A DNA stretch of 64,000 nt from Luidia sarsii. Its lineage: Eukaryota; Echinodermata; Asteroidea; Paxillosida; Luidiidae. Each line of letters starts with the position of its first letter. The first letter of the stretch is position 1. Location of the stretch: the NCBI GenBank assembly GCA_949987565.1, contig OX465105.1, forward strand, positions 23,008,653 to 23,072,652, written 5' to 3'. The notes beneath the pieces are model-generated. The model did not search any database, was not told the DNA's origin, and saw only the letters and a program-made list of their open reading frames with translations. Position numbers and translations under genes: made by a program. Of this stretch, positions 1 through 10,834 are shown one piece after another.

Positions 1-375
1 TTTCAGAATGTAATACTGCGTTCGGAAAAAGAATCCAAAGCTTCCACTTCAACAAAGAACTCCAACCTGTGTTTTCAGCTTTCGGAAAACAGAGACCGTC
101 GGAAGCCGGAGCCGAAGTCTGGAGACCAGGTAGGGGGCGGGAACCAGCCTAAGGCTCTTTTCCGGGAAGCTCCGGCTCCGGCTTCGTCTCGGTTATCCAA
201 AAGCTGAAACACAGGTTGGAGTTCTTTGTTGAAGTTGAGGCTTTGGATTCTTTTTTTAAAGCGCAGTAAACAATCAAAAATGATACCAGAAGCTTCATGC
301 CTTGTATTTGAAATGGATGAAAGAACTCGAGACGAAGCCGGAGCCTGAGCCTAAGCCGGGCTTTGGAAAAGGGCC
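1..375. mobile_element. Foldback (inverted-repeat) element, left edge
   Basis: Two arms (about 13-120 and 160-262) are inverted copies sharing AAGAATCCAAAGC and GGAGTTCTTTGTTG motifs, followed by a tail ending GAGCCTAAGCC. Related copies lie at 61270-61470 and 61770-61850. The left end may extend outside the window. Confidence 0.6.
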
Positions 376-1954
376 TATCGGTCATTTGGTGCCATGGAGT
401 TATCATAACTCTATGGTTGGCGCAGAAATCGGCGCGCGCAGTATGTGCGAACAGTATCACTAAATCGAGAATTTGTGTGCCCTTATAGCCGATTCGATTT
501 TTTGCTAATTACGGCCACCAGATCTGCAGAAAAAATACCCCAAAATGTGTAGTACATGTATAATACATCTCAGCTGATTCTAAGCTGATTGAGCATTTCA
601 CGAAAGTGTTGTGCCCATATTATTTTCTTCTGTTCACGCTCATCTGTGCCGGGTGTCGAACAAACGCTTGTGTCCCTGTACGAAGACGCGAATCTGGATT
701 TTGAGGACAGTCCCAGCATCACACCGACCCATTGTGCATGCGCCACATGCGAGGTTGGTGTTTATGGGATCGGGAGTTACACCTTATACTGCGGGTTCGC
801 GTGCCGATCAATAAAAGAAAAAGAAAAGAAAAATACCGCCATCCCGGAATCGAACCAAGAACCTTGAAATTGACAGCCAAGTTTTTGTGCACAAGGCCAC
901 TTGAAATATACCACACCTCTCTATATCTAATCATGGAGGAATATTCCTCCATGATCTAATACATAATTAATAGGCAAGCTGGATTATAAGGGGTAGGCCT
1001 ATGGCCGTTAGCGGCGGGCTTTTGGGTTTCGTTTGGTGCAGAATCGTGCTCCCATCGAACACTGTACAAAACATTCACCTTCAAAGCAAACGACTTCACA
1101 CCCAAAAGTTTCTCAGTTCTTGTATAGCTATACTGACAATAATTGTAGTTTGGACCTTCATCTCCCGGATTCTTTTCAATTTGTGTGCCCTTAGTGGCCG
1201 ATTAGATGTTTTGCTAAATCCCCCAGAACGTCATGTGCCGTACGTGGGGTCGAGCTTATAGTGCGGCCTGCAGACCGCAGAACTTTAAAGGGTTCCTGAA
1301 ATAAAAATAAAAAAAGGAATAATTATGATGTGTAATCGATCAGAGAGGGTATGAACTTCCATGTGACAGTTTGTTTTTTAAATATAGTAAATGGTTTAGC
1401 CTTTCCTAAGTCTTACAAAAGCTTTCTCGATATTATTAAAAAAATAAATATTTCAGGTACCCCTCAAATACACGCACTAGAAACTTCATGGGCGCAGAAG
1501 AGCAAAGGCTGTAGACGTGACCGTGTCATGAGTGCCAACTCATGCCAACCGTTATTCAAGCGTCCGAATGGAACACATGGCCTAGCATGAGTCCATGCAA
1601 GATGTGCGCTAATATTCGAAAACGTGCGTACCCGCGGTCCCGACATCTCCCTGTATTCCAAAGAGTAAAGAGAAAGAAGAAACATAAAAAGATGATCAAA
1701 GTTTACGATATAGAAGACGTTAATTATTTGTATTTAGGCAGAAATCTGACAGTATAGCAACCAGTTCCTCTTACTTTGCAACTGCTTATGCCCCAGCTGC
1801 TGACAACAAATGACCATAAATTAGAAGGGCCTGAGATTTATAACTTGCACGATCGATCGAAAGACCAATATATTTCCGACAATAAATTGCAGCTGTAATC
1901 TCAGCTGATCAGTGTTCACGGTAAGAACGAATACAAAATATTGTTGACAAATTG

Positions 1955-2080
1955 CAAAGAAAAAATTGACTGGACCGGGACTTGAACCCCGAGACTTCTG
2001 TTTTTGCGTAGGCCTACCAGTAGGCCTACTCTTCCCATCTGAGCTATCCATGCAGCCCTTAGATAGTGGCCTTTCCCAAT
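1955..2080 (-). mobile_element. tRNA-derived SINE
   Basis: On the minus strand, AGGGCTGCATGGATAGCTCA (A-box-like) is followed by a B-box-like GGGTTCAAGTCCCGG. It is the same family as the copies at 8240, 35310, 35548 and 54116. The insertion of AGTAGGCCTA in the middle argues against a working tRNA. Confidence 0.6.
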
Positions 2081-2559
2081 TTTATTTTAAGTCAAAATAG
2101 GATGTACATAATTATGTACATGTAGGCTATATAGCCTAAGGAAAGCTTGAAAATCTACATTGACTTTTTTCTCTCAGTGGATGGAGGTAGAACCATAAAT
2201 AGAGCTCTATGGGGAGAACTCATAGATGCTCTAACCATGCTATAATCATAACAGATATAACATGATTGAATTAGGCCCATACATGCTGTAGGCCTAATAT
2301 TAGTAATAACTAAGTTTTAAAATTTAGTGGGCTTGACGTTTCGATCCTAGCAGGTCCTTTCTCAAAGGCAAAGTAATAACTAAGTTTATTTAGGCCAATA
2401 GGTCTAGTATTATTATTAAATCAGATTAAAGTTCTATGGGTTGAACCAAACACTTGGGAGCAGTCCCGAAATGCCATTTTCCATAAATATTTCCTACTAG
2501 TTATTATTCTAGTTATTGCCTAGATGTAGGCCTAACTATAGTCTATGACCCCAAGTGAC

Positions 2560-2952
2560 CCGCCCTCGAAATATAATGAGTAATCGGCGTGCTGCGTATG
2601 TTTTATTTACTCTTTTTATACACGTCATGCAATGGTACTAAGGCCCTATACTTAGCATTATGTTTTGTAGGTTTTTATGGCCTCTATTAAAATAGACTGG
2701 TGCTCTATTGCCGATTGTACACTAATACGGCTTGAATCGTCTGGGGTCAGTTCAGTACATGTAAAACCGAAGATCGCAAGGACTCTGCGAATTCGCTGTA
2801 TTTTCCCCAGTTTTTTATTCGTTAGTATTCCCCTCTGATCAATCCTGTTCTTCGTCAATCCATGGGGGAGTAGTTCTCGGGTATCGTAGTTTTCCCCGCC
2901 TCTCTTTCCCCTCTCGGCCACACAGATCGTCCCGGACGGCCGAAAAAAAAGC
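2560..2952 (+). promoter_or_regulatory. Probable RNF185 promoter and 5' UTR region
   Basis: Immediately upstream of the start codon, composition shifts from AT-rich repeats to CpG-bearing sequence around 2880-2952. No TATA box was recognised. The transcription start is not visible. Confidence 0.3.
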
Positions 2953-3275
2953 ATGCCAGAAGTGAAATCACCGGCCGGCTCGGAGGCCGGAGCTGGAGCG
3001 GGCGCCGGCGGCGGTGTGGACGGGGAGGCGGACCGGCTGAGGCAGCGGCCCGTGCCCGCTGCCTCTGCTGCCGGCACCGCGGCGGAGTCCTCGGACTCGG
3101 ACTCCAAGTCCAAGGAGAGCAAGGAGCCCGGCGATCGAGACGGGGCCACTGGGTTCACGTCGCCCAAGTCCGACGAGAAGGACGGCTCGGCGTCGCAGGA
3201 GAGTCTTTTCGAATGCAATATCTGTCTGGACACGGCCAGGGATGCCGTGGTCAGTCGGTGTGGACATTTATTTTG
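2953..3275 (+). CDS. RNF185: RNF185 exon 1 (start codon, N-terminus, first half of RING)
   Basis: Encodes residues 1-107 plus two bases of Cys108. It contains the first RING ligands (FECNICLD, then RCGHLF). The donor is TTTTG|GTGAGT, so the intron splits the codon of a zinc-binding cysteine, rebuilt as TG+T. Codons 9-80 are rich in Gly/Ala and then Ser/Asp/Lys, so this part is probably disordered. Confidence 0.95.
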
Positions 3276-6200
3276 GTGAGTTATCAAATGAAAAATGTTC
3301 ATTTTTTTTCTTTCTCTGATTTTTTAAAATCAAATTAAATCAAATACAGAAACATGCACAAGCCACAAGGCCTATATAATATAATCAATCACAAAATGTT
3401 TCAGTAAACTTTCACACTGCACAATTATGTTCTATCCTCAGAAATCCTATTCTAAAAAGAAATTCAAAAGGAAAGAAGGAAAGATTTTAGCTTAGGAAGT
3501 GTATTATATTTTGCCGGTACCAGCATTCTTGTACAAACGCTTTTTAAGTATTTTGCTGCTGGCATAACTTTATGAACATTTGCCAATCAGAAGAAATATT
3601 ATTTAGAATTTGCAGAAGAATGCCAGTGACGCCAAAATAGACACTTGTTTTAGTGTAATACCTACGCCGTAAAAGGGATGGATTAGAACTAGTCCCACTT
3701 ACTGGGCCGCTGAGAGCTCCTCTGAAACGATTTCTGTGTTGATCTGTCGCACTAGCATCCCACCGCGTCTAATAATAATATAGTAAAACAGACATTCTCA
3801 ACGTTTAGTACCCAGTCTTCGTGTAATATGGTTTGTATGTGGGCTCATTGCTAAAGCGCATGATGAGATTTTACATCGTGTACACGGTGTATAAACATAT
3901 TGTGTTTTGAACAATGCCGACAAAGGAGACATTGTTTCAGAATTGCAATCCAAAAATTAATCGTAAGTACTGCTGAAATACCACTTGTTCATCTTGACAT
4001 GTGTAGAATCCGGCAGGTGCTTTTATTGAATCTTTTGAAGCGATTTCGGGCACTTTTAAGGCCATCTGTTGAGAATGTCTGTTTTACTATTAGACGCAGT
4101 AGGACGCTAGTACGACAGATCAACACACACATCGTTTCAGAGGAGCTCCTAGCGGCCCAGTAAGTGGGACTAGAAAAGAACATAAATCTACAATCAGTAG
4201 ATCACTTATTGTTATGTTGACAACAGCTTTGCGGAATAATATGGAATTACAGTTTTCCCAAAATCATGATTTTGTGACGCGTATGGGTATAATAAATTAA
4301 TAGGTGAGTGCATGTTTTGTACACAGTCGCGTACAGACTGTCATCCGGTTGACACATACGTGTCACAAAGTCATGATTGGCTATTGTCTACATAACAACA
4401 GGACCTAGGTGGTGTATTATGGTTTTAGGTTTTTTTCTACGCCTTTAGTTTACAGAGTAAGTTATTGAATTAAAATTTGTCCGGACCTTGTCAGTGTCAC
4501 AGACACCCTTCATGTCAGCACTTTTTCATCACTGCCATTGTTCACATGCACAGTGTCAAGTTTTGTCCTTGAGCTTTGTTTATAAAAAGTAACGACGCAG
4601 AGACAAATTCATGAGTTTATCTTTTTCTATCCCTCGGCAGTTGGCCATGCCTATATCAGTGGTTAGAGACAAGGCCGAATCGTCAGACGTGTCCAGTTTG
4701 TAAAGCAGGCATCAGTAAAGAAAGCGTCACTCCGCTGTACGGTCGGGGAAGCTCCAAACAGCAAGACCCAAGGTAAAGCGGATATGCCGTCAGTGACGAC
4801 TACAATAGATGCGTTTGAAGGCCTTGCTTCGGTTTGGACCGGGACGGACAAATCTCGGTTGATGGCAATTGTCCACGGATCCAGGGCTGGATTTCACAAA
4901 GCCTTACGAATTACGATGCATTGTAACTCAACTTACGATTGATAACCCATCGTAATTTGTGATAGGCCGTATGGTTTATGTGCATTGCTCAATGTCTTGC
5001 GATTGATCGTAAGTTACGATGGGTTTCATGAAATCGACCACTGGTCACAGGCATCTTTCAGGGTAAGCCGATATGAGGAGGATGAGGAGGGGAGGAGGAT
5101 GAGGAGGATGAGGAGGATGGAGAGGATGAGGGGGATGGGGAGGATGAGGAGGATGAGGAGGATGAGGGGGATGAGGAGGATGGGGAGGATGGGGAGGATG
5201 GGGAGGATGAGGAGGGGAGGAGGATGAGGAGGATGAGGGGGATGGGGAGGATGAGGAGGATGAGGAGGATGAGGGGGATGAGGGGGATGAGGGGGATGAG
5301 GGGGATGAGGAGGATGAGGAGGATGAGGAGGATGAGGCGGATGGGGAGGGGAGGTCGGGGAGGGTGATGAGGATGATGTTGATGAGGACAAGGGTGATGA
5401 AGATGATGAGGATGACGAAGATTAAGATGATGAGGCTGATGATAAGGATAAGAATGAGAAGTATTCTGGATTTCCATAGAATACAGGAAGCACATACTAT
5501 AAATCATATGCATAGAGTTTAAATGATTATAGGCACTTTTTATTCTTCCATTGCCACAGGGATAAGATTCCACAGCGACCACCAGGAGAAAGACCGGAGC
5601 CAGAAACCCAAGGGGTAAGTAAGTCTGGCACAAGGCCTGTAAGTCTGGCACATGGCCTGTAAGTCTGGCACAAGGCCTGTAAGTCTGGCACATGGCCTGT
5701 AAGTCTAACACAAGGCCTGTAAGTCTGTCACAAGGCCTGTAAGTCTTGCACAAGGCCTGTAAGTCTGGCACATGGCCTGTAAGTCTGGCACAAGGCCTGT
5801 AAGTCTGGCACAAGGCCTGTAAGTCTGGCACATGGCCTGTAAGTCTGGCAAAAGGCCTGTAAGTCTGGCAAAAGGCCTGTAAGTCTGGCACATGGCCTGT
5901 AAGTCTGGCACATGGCCTGTAAGTCTGGCACATGTCCTGTAAGTCTGGCACAAGGCCTGTAAGTCTGACACAAGGCCTGTAAGTCTAACACAAGGCCTGT
6001 AAGTCTGGCACAAGGCCTGTAAGTCTGGCACAAGGCCTGTAAGTCTGGCACAAGGCCCGTAAGTCTGTCACAAGGCCTGTAAGTCTGGCAGAAGGCCTGT
6101 AAGTCTGGCAGAAGGCCTGTAAGTCTGGCACATGGCCTGTAAGTCGGGCAGAAGGCCTGTAAGTCTGGCACATGGCCTGTAAGTCTAACACAAGGCCTGT

Positions 6201-9200
6201 AAGTCTGGCACAAGGCCTGTAAGTCTGGCACAAGGCCTGTAAGTCTGGCACAAGGCCTGCAAGTCTGGCACAAGGCCTGTAAGTCTGGCACAAGGCCTGT
6301 AAGTCTGGCACATGGCCTGTAAGTCTGGCAAAAGGCCTGTAAGTCTGGCAAAAGGCCTGTAAGTCTGGCACATGGCCTGTAAGTCTGGCACATGGCCTGT
6401 AAGTCTGGCACATGTCCTGTAAGTCTGACACAAGGCCTGTAAGTCTAACACAAGGCCTGTAAGTCTAGCACAAGGCCTGTAAGTCTGGCACAAGGCCTGT
6501 AAGTCTGGCACAAGGCCTGTAAGTCTGGCACAAGGCCTGTAAGTCTGGCACAAGGCCTGTAAGTCTGACACAAGGCCTGCAAGTCCAACACAAGGCCTGT
6601 AAGTCTGTCACAAGGCATGTAAGTCTGGCACAAGGCCTGTAAGTCTGGCACATGGCCTGCAAGTCTGGCACAAGGCCTGTAAGTCTGTCACAAGGCCTGT
6701 AAGTCTGGCACATGGCCTGTAAGTCTGGCACAAGGCCTGTAAGTCTGGCACAAGGCCTGTAAGTCTGGCACAAGGCCTGCAAGTCTGGCACAAGGCCTGT
6801 AAGTCTGGCACATGGCCTGTAAGTCTGGCACAAGGCCTGTAAGTCTGGCACAAGGCCTGTAAGTCTGACACAAGGCCTGCAAGTCCAACACAAGGCCTGT
6901 AAGTCTGTCACAAGGCATGTAAGTCTGGCACAAGGCCTGTAAGTCTGGCACATGGCCTGTAAGTCTGGCACAAGGCCTGTTAGTCAAGCAGAAGAAAATT
7001 GACAGTACCATGATTTGAAACATGATTTGGGTGGATTTCCACTGTCTATCCGAGTATCCACTGACTGGCTGTGGGACATGTTATCACACTGTATTCCATG
7101 GCAGTGTGCTATTCCTCTGGTGTTCACAGTAACATTTTCACAATATTTAGCGAAATTGTTGCCACTAGTTGTCACGTTGCAAGTTAAGTAAAAACATCAT
7201 GCTAAATATTGCTTTGAGGTAGGCTAAAAAAGAGTTCGTCTAAAATTTGGGCAATACTGGTGTCCGGATTTGGAAGGCTCGGTGCATAGCAACGCCACTG
7301 GCATCCCGAATTTGGATGGTCCCAATGTAAAGGGGTTGAACTGCAGTATGTACATGTATGTGATGTGTACACTACTCCCCCTTTTCTCCATTAAGAATCA
7401 ACGGTCAATTAATCATTAGGTCATCAATTCATGGAAAATTACCTGTCAGTTTTTGTTCGTGTTTGATGAATTGAAAATAAATATTTATCATGATTGAGTA
7501 ATCCTATATTTAAATGGAAAGGGTGATCAAAGTCACGCAATGTGTCGTTGCTGGTGGCGACGTTTCGGTTGCTAACTGCTAACCTTCATCAGGCAACTGA
7601 AGAATGCGTGCTGCGGCGTCTGTTTATGTCCGCTTCGCCGGTTCCTGTGTACCGGTTTGCGGACGTCGTAGTGGTGATCGTGCGGTTTGGCGCGCGATTC
7701 TGGCGTCCACTAGCGGCCCCGTCCGTGGTGGGTCGGCGGATGTCAATGCCGCTGTCTTGGTTGATGTTGTTTCGGCGAAGTCGGATGTGGATGGCCTCCT
7801 TGACACGCCTGGCCTCCTTGACACGCGCGACTTTGATCACCCTTTCCACTTATCTACACCACCGCGATGAACAACCCTTTCATTTAATCCTATTATTTGT
7901 TATAAATTCCACTCATTGTAACTCCCTTTCTCTCGTTGTTTCGTCTCTTGTAGCCCTTTCAAGGCTTTGGCTTTGGTGATGGCGGCTTCCAGATGTCTTT
8001 TGGCATCGGCGCATTTCCATTTGGCTTCTTTGCCTCCACCTTCAACCTTGGAGAGGGAGGGAGATTCATGGGCCATCCACGTAAGCAGCCTCAGCTCGTC
8101 TCAATGCTCTGCAACTGACTTTCTTGGCATCCCTAATCTTTGCACAACCGGAACCCTTCAAATTGTGTTTGTTTCGCAAAGAATTTTCAGAATGGCAACT
8201 TAAACCATTGGTCTTAGCATCTTGGTTGTTTGCATCTGAATGATCCCTGGAGATATACGGCAGTTAATCGTTGAATTGCTTCTGGCTGGCGCCCCTACCC
8301 CTGCAAAGACTAGTTGACTATTTGGGAGGGCCCCTCCATCTAAGGGCTGGATAGCTCAGATGGTAAGAGCGCTGGTGCGCAAAACCAGAGGTCTTGGGTT
8401 TGAGTGCCGGTCTAGTCAGAGTTTTATTTGCCATTTTCCAAAAATGTCTAAAAGTTCCCAATAAGTTTTTCCTTTGTTTGTCTTTTTTTTTTGGTAAAGA
8501 GTTAGGGATCAAAGTAATACAAAAGTATTGCAAACTGCTTAAAGAAGAATGAAACCCAGAGAAAATAGTTGGCTTATCTCTTTGGTTGACAAAACCAACC
8601 TACAATTACCCATGTGCAACTCACCTACGAGTTTCATAAAGAGGGAAAAATCATGGAATTCGGTGGTCGAATTCGCGTTCCCTCAACCCGCCATGCTTTC
8701 GAAATTCCCGGCAGGTCACTGCGGGGGTATGACATCACGGCGGAGACGACCCTGTCTGATTGGTCAGTTAGGCTTGTTCAATCATTTTAATTTAAACTAC
8801 AACTATTAATCAACATTTAAAAAAGAATTATACCTCAATGTGTGAGAAAATAATCTTATAATCCTTTGCAGATTTATTGTTTTTCGCTTTGGTCATTATT
8901 TGAATTATTCTTGGGGATTGCGTATAGTCTTGATCTACAAACACTTTCACGGCTTCCTGATTGCATACGTTGCACGGACTGTACATGTACATGTACAGTG
9001 CACGTACAATGTACATGTACACGTTGTGTACTACATGTAATGTACAGTACATGTACACACTACTACTGTACTGTACACGTGTACAATGTACACGTTGTCC
9101 TACTTGTAATGTACTACTGTACACGTGTACATTACGTTGGTATCTGTAACAAAATAAACGCTGCGCAATTTTGGTTCTCTGTTTTCTTGATCTTCGCCGA

Positions 9201-10834
9201 ATGGCGCCCTGTTATAACAGCTAAACAAGTAGGCCTAAAATAACTTATACACCAGGGGCTGAGTTTAATAAAGGTCCGACAACTATGACTGGGAGCCCAC
9301 TGTGTCCGGCTTTTGTTTCAGCTCGCGTAATTTTAATAGGAAAATACGAGAAATGATTCAAGAGATGGTCGATGTTTTGGAGAGATTTCAGTTATACACG
9401 TTAGCGAAGCTGTGTGGAGCTTAGTGGGGGTCAGGGGTCATGCACTTCCCAGCGTATGCTATGCACACAATAGCGCTGGGTGACAGGAGTTGCGGTCAGC
9501 GACCAGGGAATAAACAGTGTGGGCGACTGGAGTCGCGTTCCGATAACGTGTAAATTAGGCCTAGCTCCATGTTCTTGTTGCAGCACAAATAAAAATACGG
9601 CACGGTACGTATATCCTCCCTTCTTCCTCCATGGTAATTGGTACAATACATGTATATCCATGGAGTTTACCCTCCATGAGTTACAGATAAGCGGTCTGCG
9701 AGAAAGACTAGGCAGAACGTGCATGTGAGAAAAATCACGCTAGGACCGAAACGAAAACATACATCAAAAGTCGATCGTATCATACAGGAAAAACATCAAA
9801 ATTAACTCAGCTTTCTGGATTCCAATGCGGCAATTCGTGAAGCTGTCGATGAACGTGATGCCACCGCTGGTCGATGTGAAAATACTGAAGGAACGGCATG
9901 TTCTTTCAGTATATTTCTCGGCTTCGAGCCGGTGAGTTTGGCCCGCAAGTCAACCTCGATCCCAACTCCTCCGTGAAGTGATCGCTACAAATCACGTCAT
10001 TTCGACTATATTTGTAGCCGACATTGAGAAATGTTTCTACTTTTATGGCCGCAGCCCACTTCCCTAACAACTCAGATCTCTTGGCCTTGTTAGGAACTGC
10101 ATGGACAGATTTCCCTAGCTTTTTTCCGCTGGCATTGTTACAACCAAAAGCCTGGCAGTACAGTATCGTTCATGCTCGCGAGTGTATACAAACTGCACGC
10201 AGTATACATGTGTTGTGTACACACATGTTACTTGTAGGGATACGTCCGTCCTGGCCCATGCGGGGGTAGCCCGTCATTATGTCATACCCCCTGCAGTGAC
10301 CTGCCGGGAATTTCGAAAACATGGCGGGTACAGGGAACGCGAATTCGACCACCGAATTCCATGATTTTTCCCTCTTTATGAAACTCGTAGGTGAGTTGCA
10401 CATGGGCAATTGTAGGTTGGTTTTATCAACCAAAGAGATAAGCCAACTATTTTCTCTGGGTTTCATTCTTCAAAAAACCCACCGATTGGATAAGTAATGT
10501 TCAGAAATGTTGCGGAGTTCATACTGACTAAAATGACCAAATTGCAAATCTCAAAAAAGTAGAGCCTGATGTTTTGATCCTAGCAGGAGCTTTTCCAAAG
10601 GAAGGACCGTTCAGGGTCCTGCTTGGATCGAAACGTCAGGCTGTCTACTCTTTTCAGACTCGTCCGATGAGATTAGATGTCTTTTTCTCAGCACTGACTC
10701 AAAGATTTCTCCTGTTTTTGTTCTCTCCTATCACAGACCAACCACAAGCCCAGGCCAACCCTGATGAACAGTTTCTGTCCAAAGTCTTTCTCTGGGTCGC
10801 AGTTCTCTTTGTCATATGGCTCCTGATTGCCTGA
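2953..10834 (+). CDS. RNF185: RNF185 orthologue, complete five-exon gene (RING E3 ubiquitin ligase of the ER membrane)
   Basis: The coding exons are 2953-3275, 4641-4772, 5560-5614, 7954-8080 and 10737-10834. They total 735 nt, 244 residues plus TGA, and all introns are GT-AG with matching phases. The protein has a low-complexity acidic/Ser-rich N-terminus (1-85) and a C3HC4 RING with ligands C88, C91, C103, H105, C108, C111, C125 and C128. A Pro/Arg-rich linker and two C-terminal hydrophobic segments (about 183-201 and 225-244) follow. The linker and end match vertebrate RNF185 ([24 protein letters not shown] at the terminus) better than RNF5. Known role of the family: ubiquitin ligase in ER-associated degradation. 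The N-terminus is roughly 50 residues longer than in human. The start ATG has A at -3 and is the first ATG of the open frame. The gene converges on HECTD4. Confidence 0.96.
3689..4173. mobile_element. Inverted-repeat transposon (non-autonomous) in RNF185 intron 1
   Basis: The ends CTAGTCCCACTTACTGGGCC and its complement form arms of about 110 bp. The interior carries no convincing coding sequence. No clear target-site duplication was found. Confidence 0.75.
4641..4772 (+). CDS. RNF185: RNF185 exon 2 (second half of RING)
   Basis: Follows the acceptor CCCTCGGCAG. It encodes the rest of Cys108 and then [15 protein letters not shown], the CPVC ligand pair and the GISKES / PLYGRG linker. The donor is CCAAG|GTAAAG, with two bases of an Arg codon left over. 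Confidence 0.96.
4890..5045. mobile_element. Short palindromic MITE (TTACGAT family)
   Basis: Ends GGATTTCACAAAGCC and GGTTTCATGAAATC with internal TTACGAT/ATCGTAA inverted pairs. Other copies: 58689-58853, 54299-54412 and 18475-18586. Confidence 0.7.
5074..5447. repeat. GAGGAT/GAGGGG purine microsatellite (RNF185 intron 2)
   Basis: About 370 bp of purines in 6- and 9-bp periods, ending about 110 nt before the exon 3 acceptor. It produces spurious open frames on both strands. Confidence 0.95.
5560..5614 (+). CDS. RNF185: RNF185 exon 3 (short Pro/Arg-rich linker exon)
   Basis: A 55-nt exon after the acceptor TTGCCACAG, encoding [18 protein letters not shown]. The human linker has the same PRP.GQRPEPE pattern. 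Its donor GGG|GTAAGT runs straight into a 20-bp minisatellite whose units repeat GTAAGT. Confidence 0.94.
5615..6980. repeat. 20-bp minisatellite, about 68 copies, starting at the RNF185 exon 3 splice donor
   Basis: The unit is AAGTCTGGCACAAGGCCTGT with point variants (catgg, gaagg, aaagg, taaca). The register begins with the intron's own GTAAGT, so each unit junction reads CTGTAAGT and recreates a 5' splice-site consensus. Copies are contiguous with no spacers. Confidence 0.98.
7017..7340 (-). mobile_element. Diverged piggyBac-like MITE fragment
   Basis: Aligns with the interior and one end of 38927-39622 in reverse: CATATTGCTTTG-like, ACTGGTGTCCGGATTTGG and a decayed end. No terminal TTAA pair remains. 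Confidence 0.5.
7514..7890 (-). mobile_element. Penelope-like element 3' remnant with hammerhead ribozyme
   Basis: On the minus strand an open frame (7849 to 7589) carries [20 protein letters not shown] then GIDI. This resembles the tail that follows the GIY-YIG nuclease in Penelope-like elements (family knowledge, not searched). A 21-bp duplication repeats RVKEA. A hammerhead core follows beyond the stop (7549-7600). Both ends show the inverted motif GGAAAGGGTGATCAAAGTC. The reverse transcriptase is absent, so the copy is dead. Confidence 0.65.
7549..7600 (-). ncRNA. Hammerhead ribozyme motif (Penelope-type, family 1)
   Basis: On the minus strand: CTGATGA (7586-7592), stem II GGTT/AACC closing a 10-nt loop, then GAAACGTC. 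The order CUGAUGA-stem II-GAAA-CGUC matches the type I hammerhead core with a GUC cleavage site. Stem III is reduced to the self-complementary ACGU, as in small retroelement hammerheads. Confidence 0.7.
7954..8080 (+). CDS. RNF185: RNF185 exon 4 (first membrane segment)
   Basis: Follows the acceptor CGTCTCTTGTAG and encodes residues 171-212. It begins [16 protein letters not shown] and continues with the hydrophobic [16 protein letters not shown]. The donor is CCAC|GTAAGC. Confidence 0.96.
8240..8490 (+). mobile_element. tRNA-derived SINE (RNF185 intron 4)
   Basis: A head GATCCCTGGAGATATACGGC leads to a tRNA-like part (GGGCTGGATAGCTCAGATGG, then GTCTTGGGTTTGAGTGCC) and a tail ending in GTTTTTCCTTTGTTTG and poly-T. 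The same arrangement recurs at 35310, 35548 and 54116. Confidence 0.8.
8546..10471. mobile_element. 1.9-kb transposon with terminal inverted repeats of about 200 bp
   Basis: The arms at 8546-8745 and about 10275-10471 are near-perfect inverse copies, sharing GAAACCCAGAGAAAATAGTT and CATGGAATTCGGTGGTCGAA. The interior has no long coding frame but has a TGTAC-rich cluster (8975-9135). It sits in RNF185 intron 4. Confidence 0.85.
8975..9135. repeat. TGTAC/GTACA palindrome cluster
   Basis: More than a dozen overlapping TGTACA, GTAC and ACATGT palindromes within 160 bp inside the long-TIR element. Confidence 0.85.
10568..10651. mobile_element. Hammerhead-family-2 foldback, diverged short copy
   Basis: Inverse pair TTTTGATCCTAGCAGGAGC and TCCTGCTTGGATCGAAACGT, about 90 bp upstream of RNF185 exon 5. 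Confidence 0.7.
10737..10834 (+). CDS. RNF185: RNF185 exon 5 (second membrane segment and stop)
   Basis: Follows the acceptor CTATCACAG. It encodes [18 protein letters not shown], then [13 protein letters not shown] and TGA. The C-terminal anchor matches the vertebrate protein end. Confidence 0.96.

Larger units (their letters stand above)
376..2952. other. Repeat-rich upstream flank with no gene recognised
   Basis: Only short open frames, none with recognisable protein features. It contains dispersed repeats: TTTGTGTGCCCTTA recurs near 473 and 1180. There are tRNA-like pieces on the minus strand (about 840-905 and 1955-2080) and a hammerhead-family-2 fragment near 2320-2372. Confidence 0.5.

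Noticed and set aside
5728..6971. Several long minus-strand frames ([12 protein letters not shown] repeats)
   Set aside because: They are translations of the 20-bp minisatellite; a unit of 20 bp cycles through all frames, and there is no start context or conservation.
5615..6980. CRISPR array
   Set aside because: Units are contiguous with no unique spacers and the context is eukaryotic introns.
8340..8412. Functional tRNA gene
   Set aside because: A and B boxes are imperfect, acceptor ends do not pair, and the same sequence recurs as part of a longer SINE.
2953..10834. RNF5 instead of RNF185
   Set aside because: The linker and C-terminus ([36 protein letters not shown]) follow RNF185, not RNF5.
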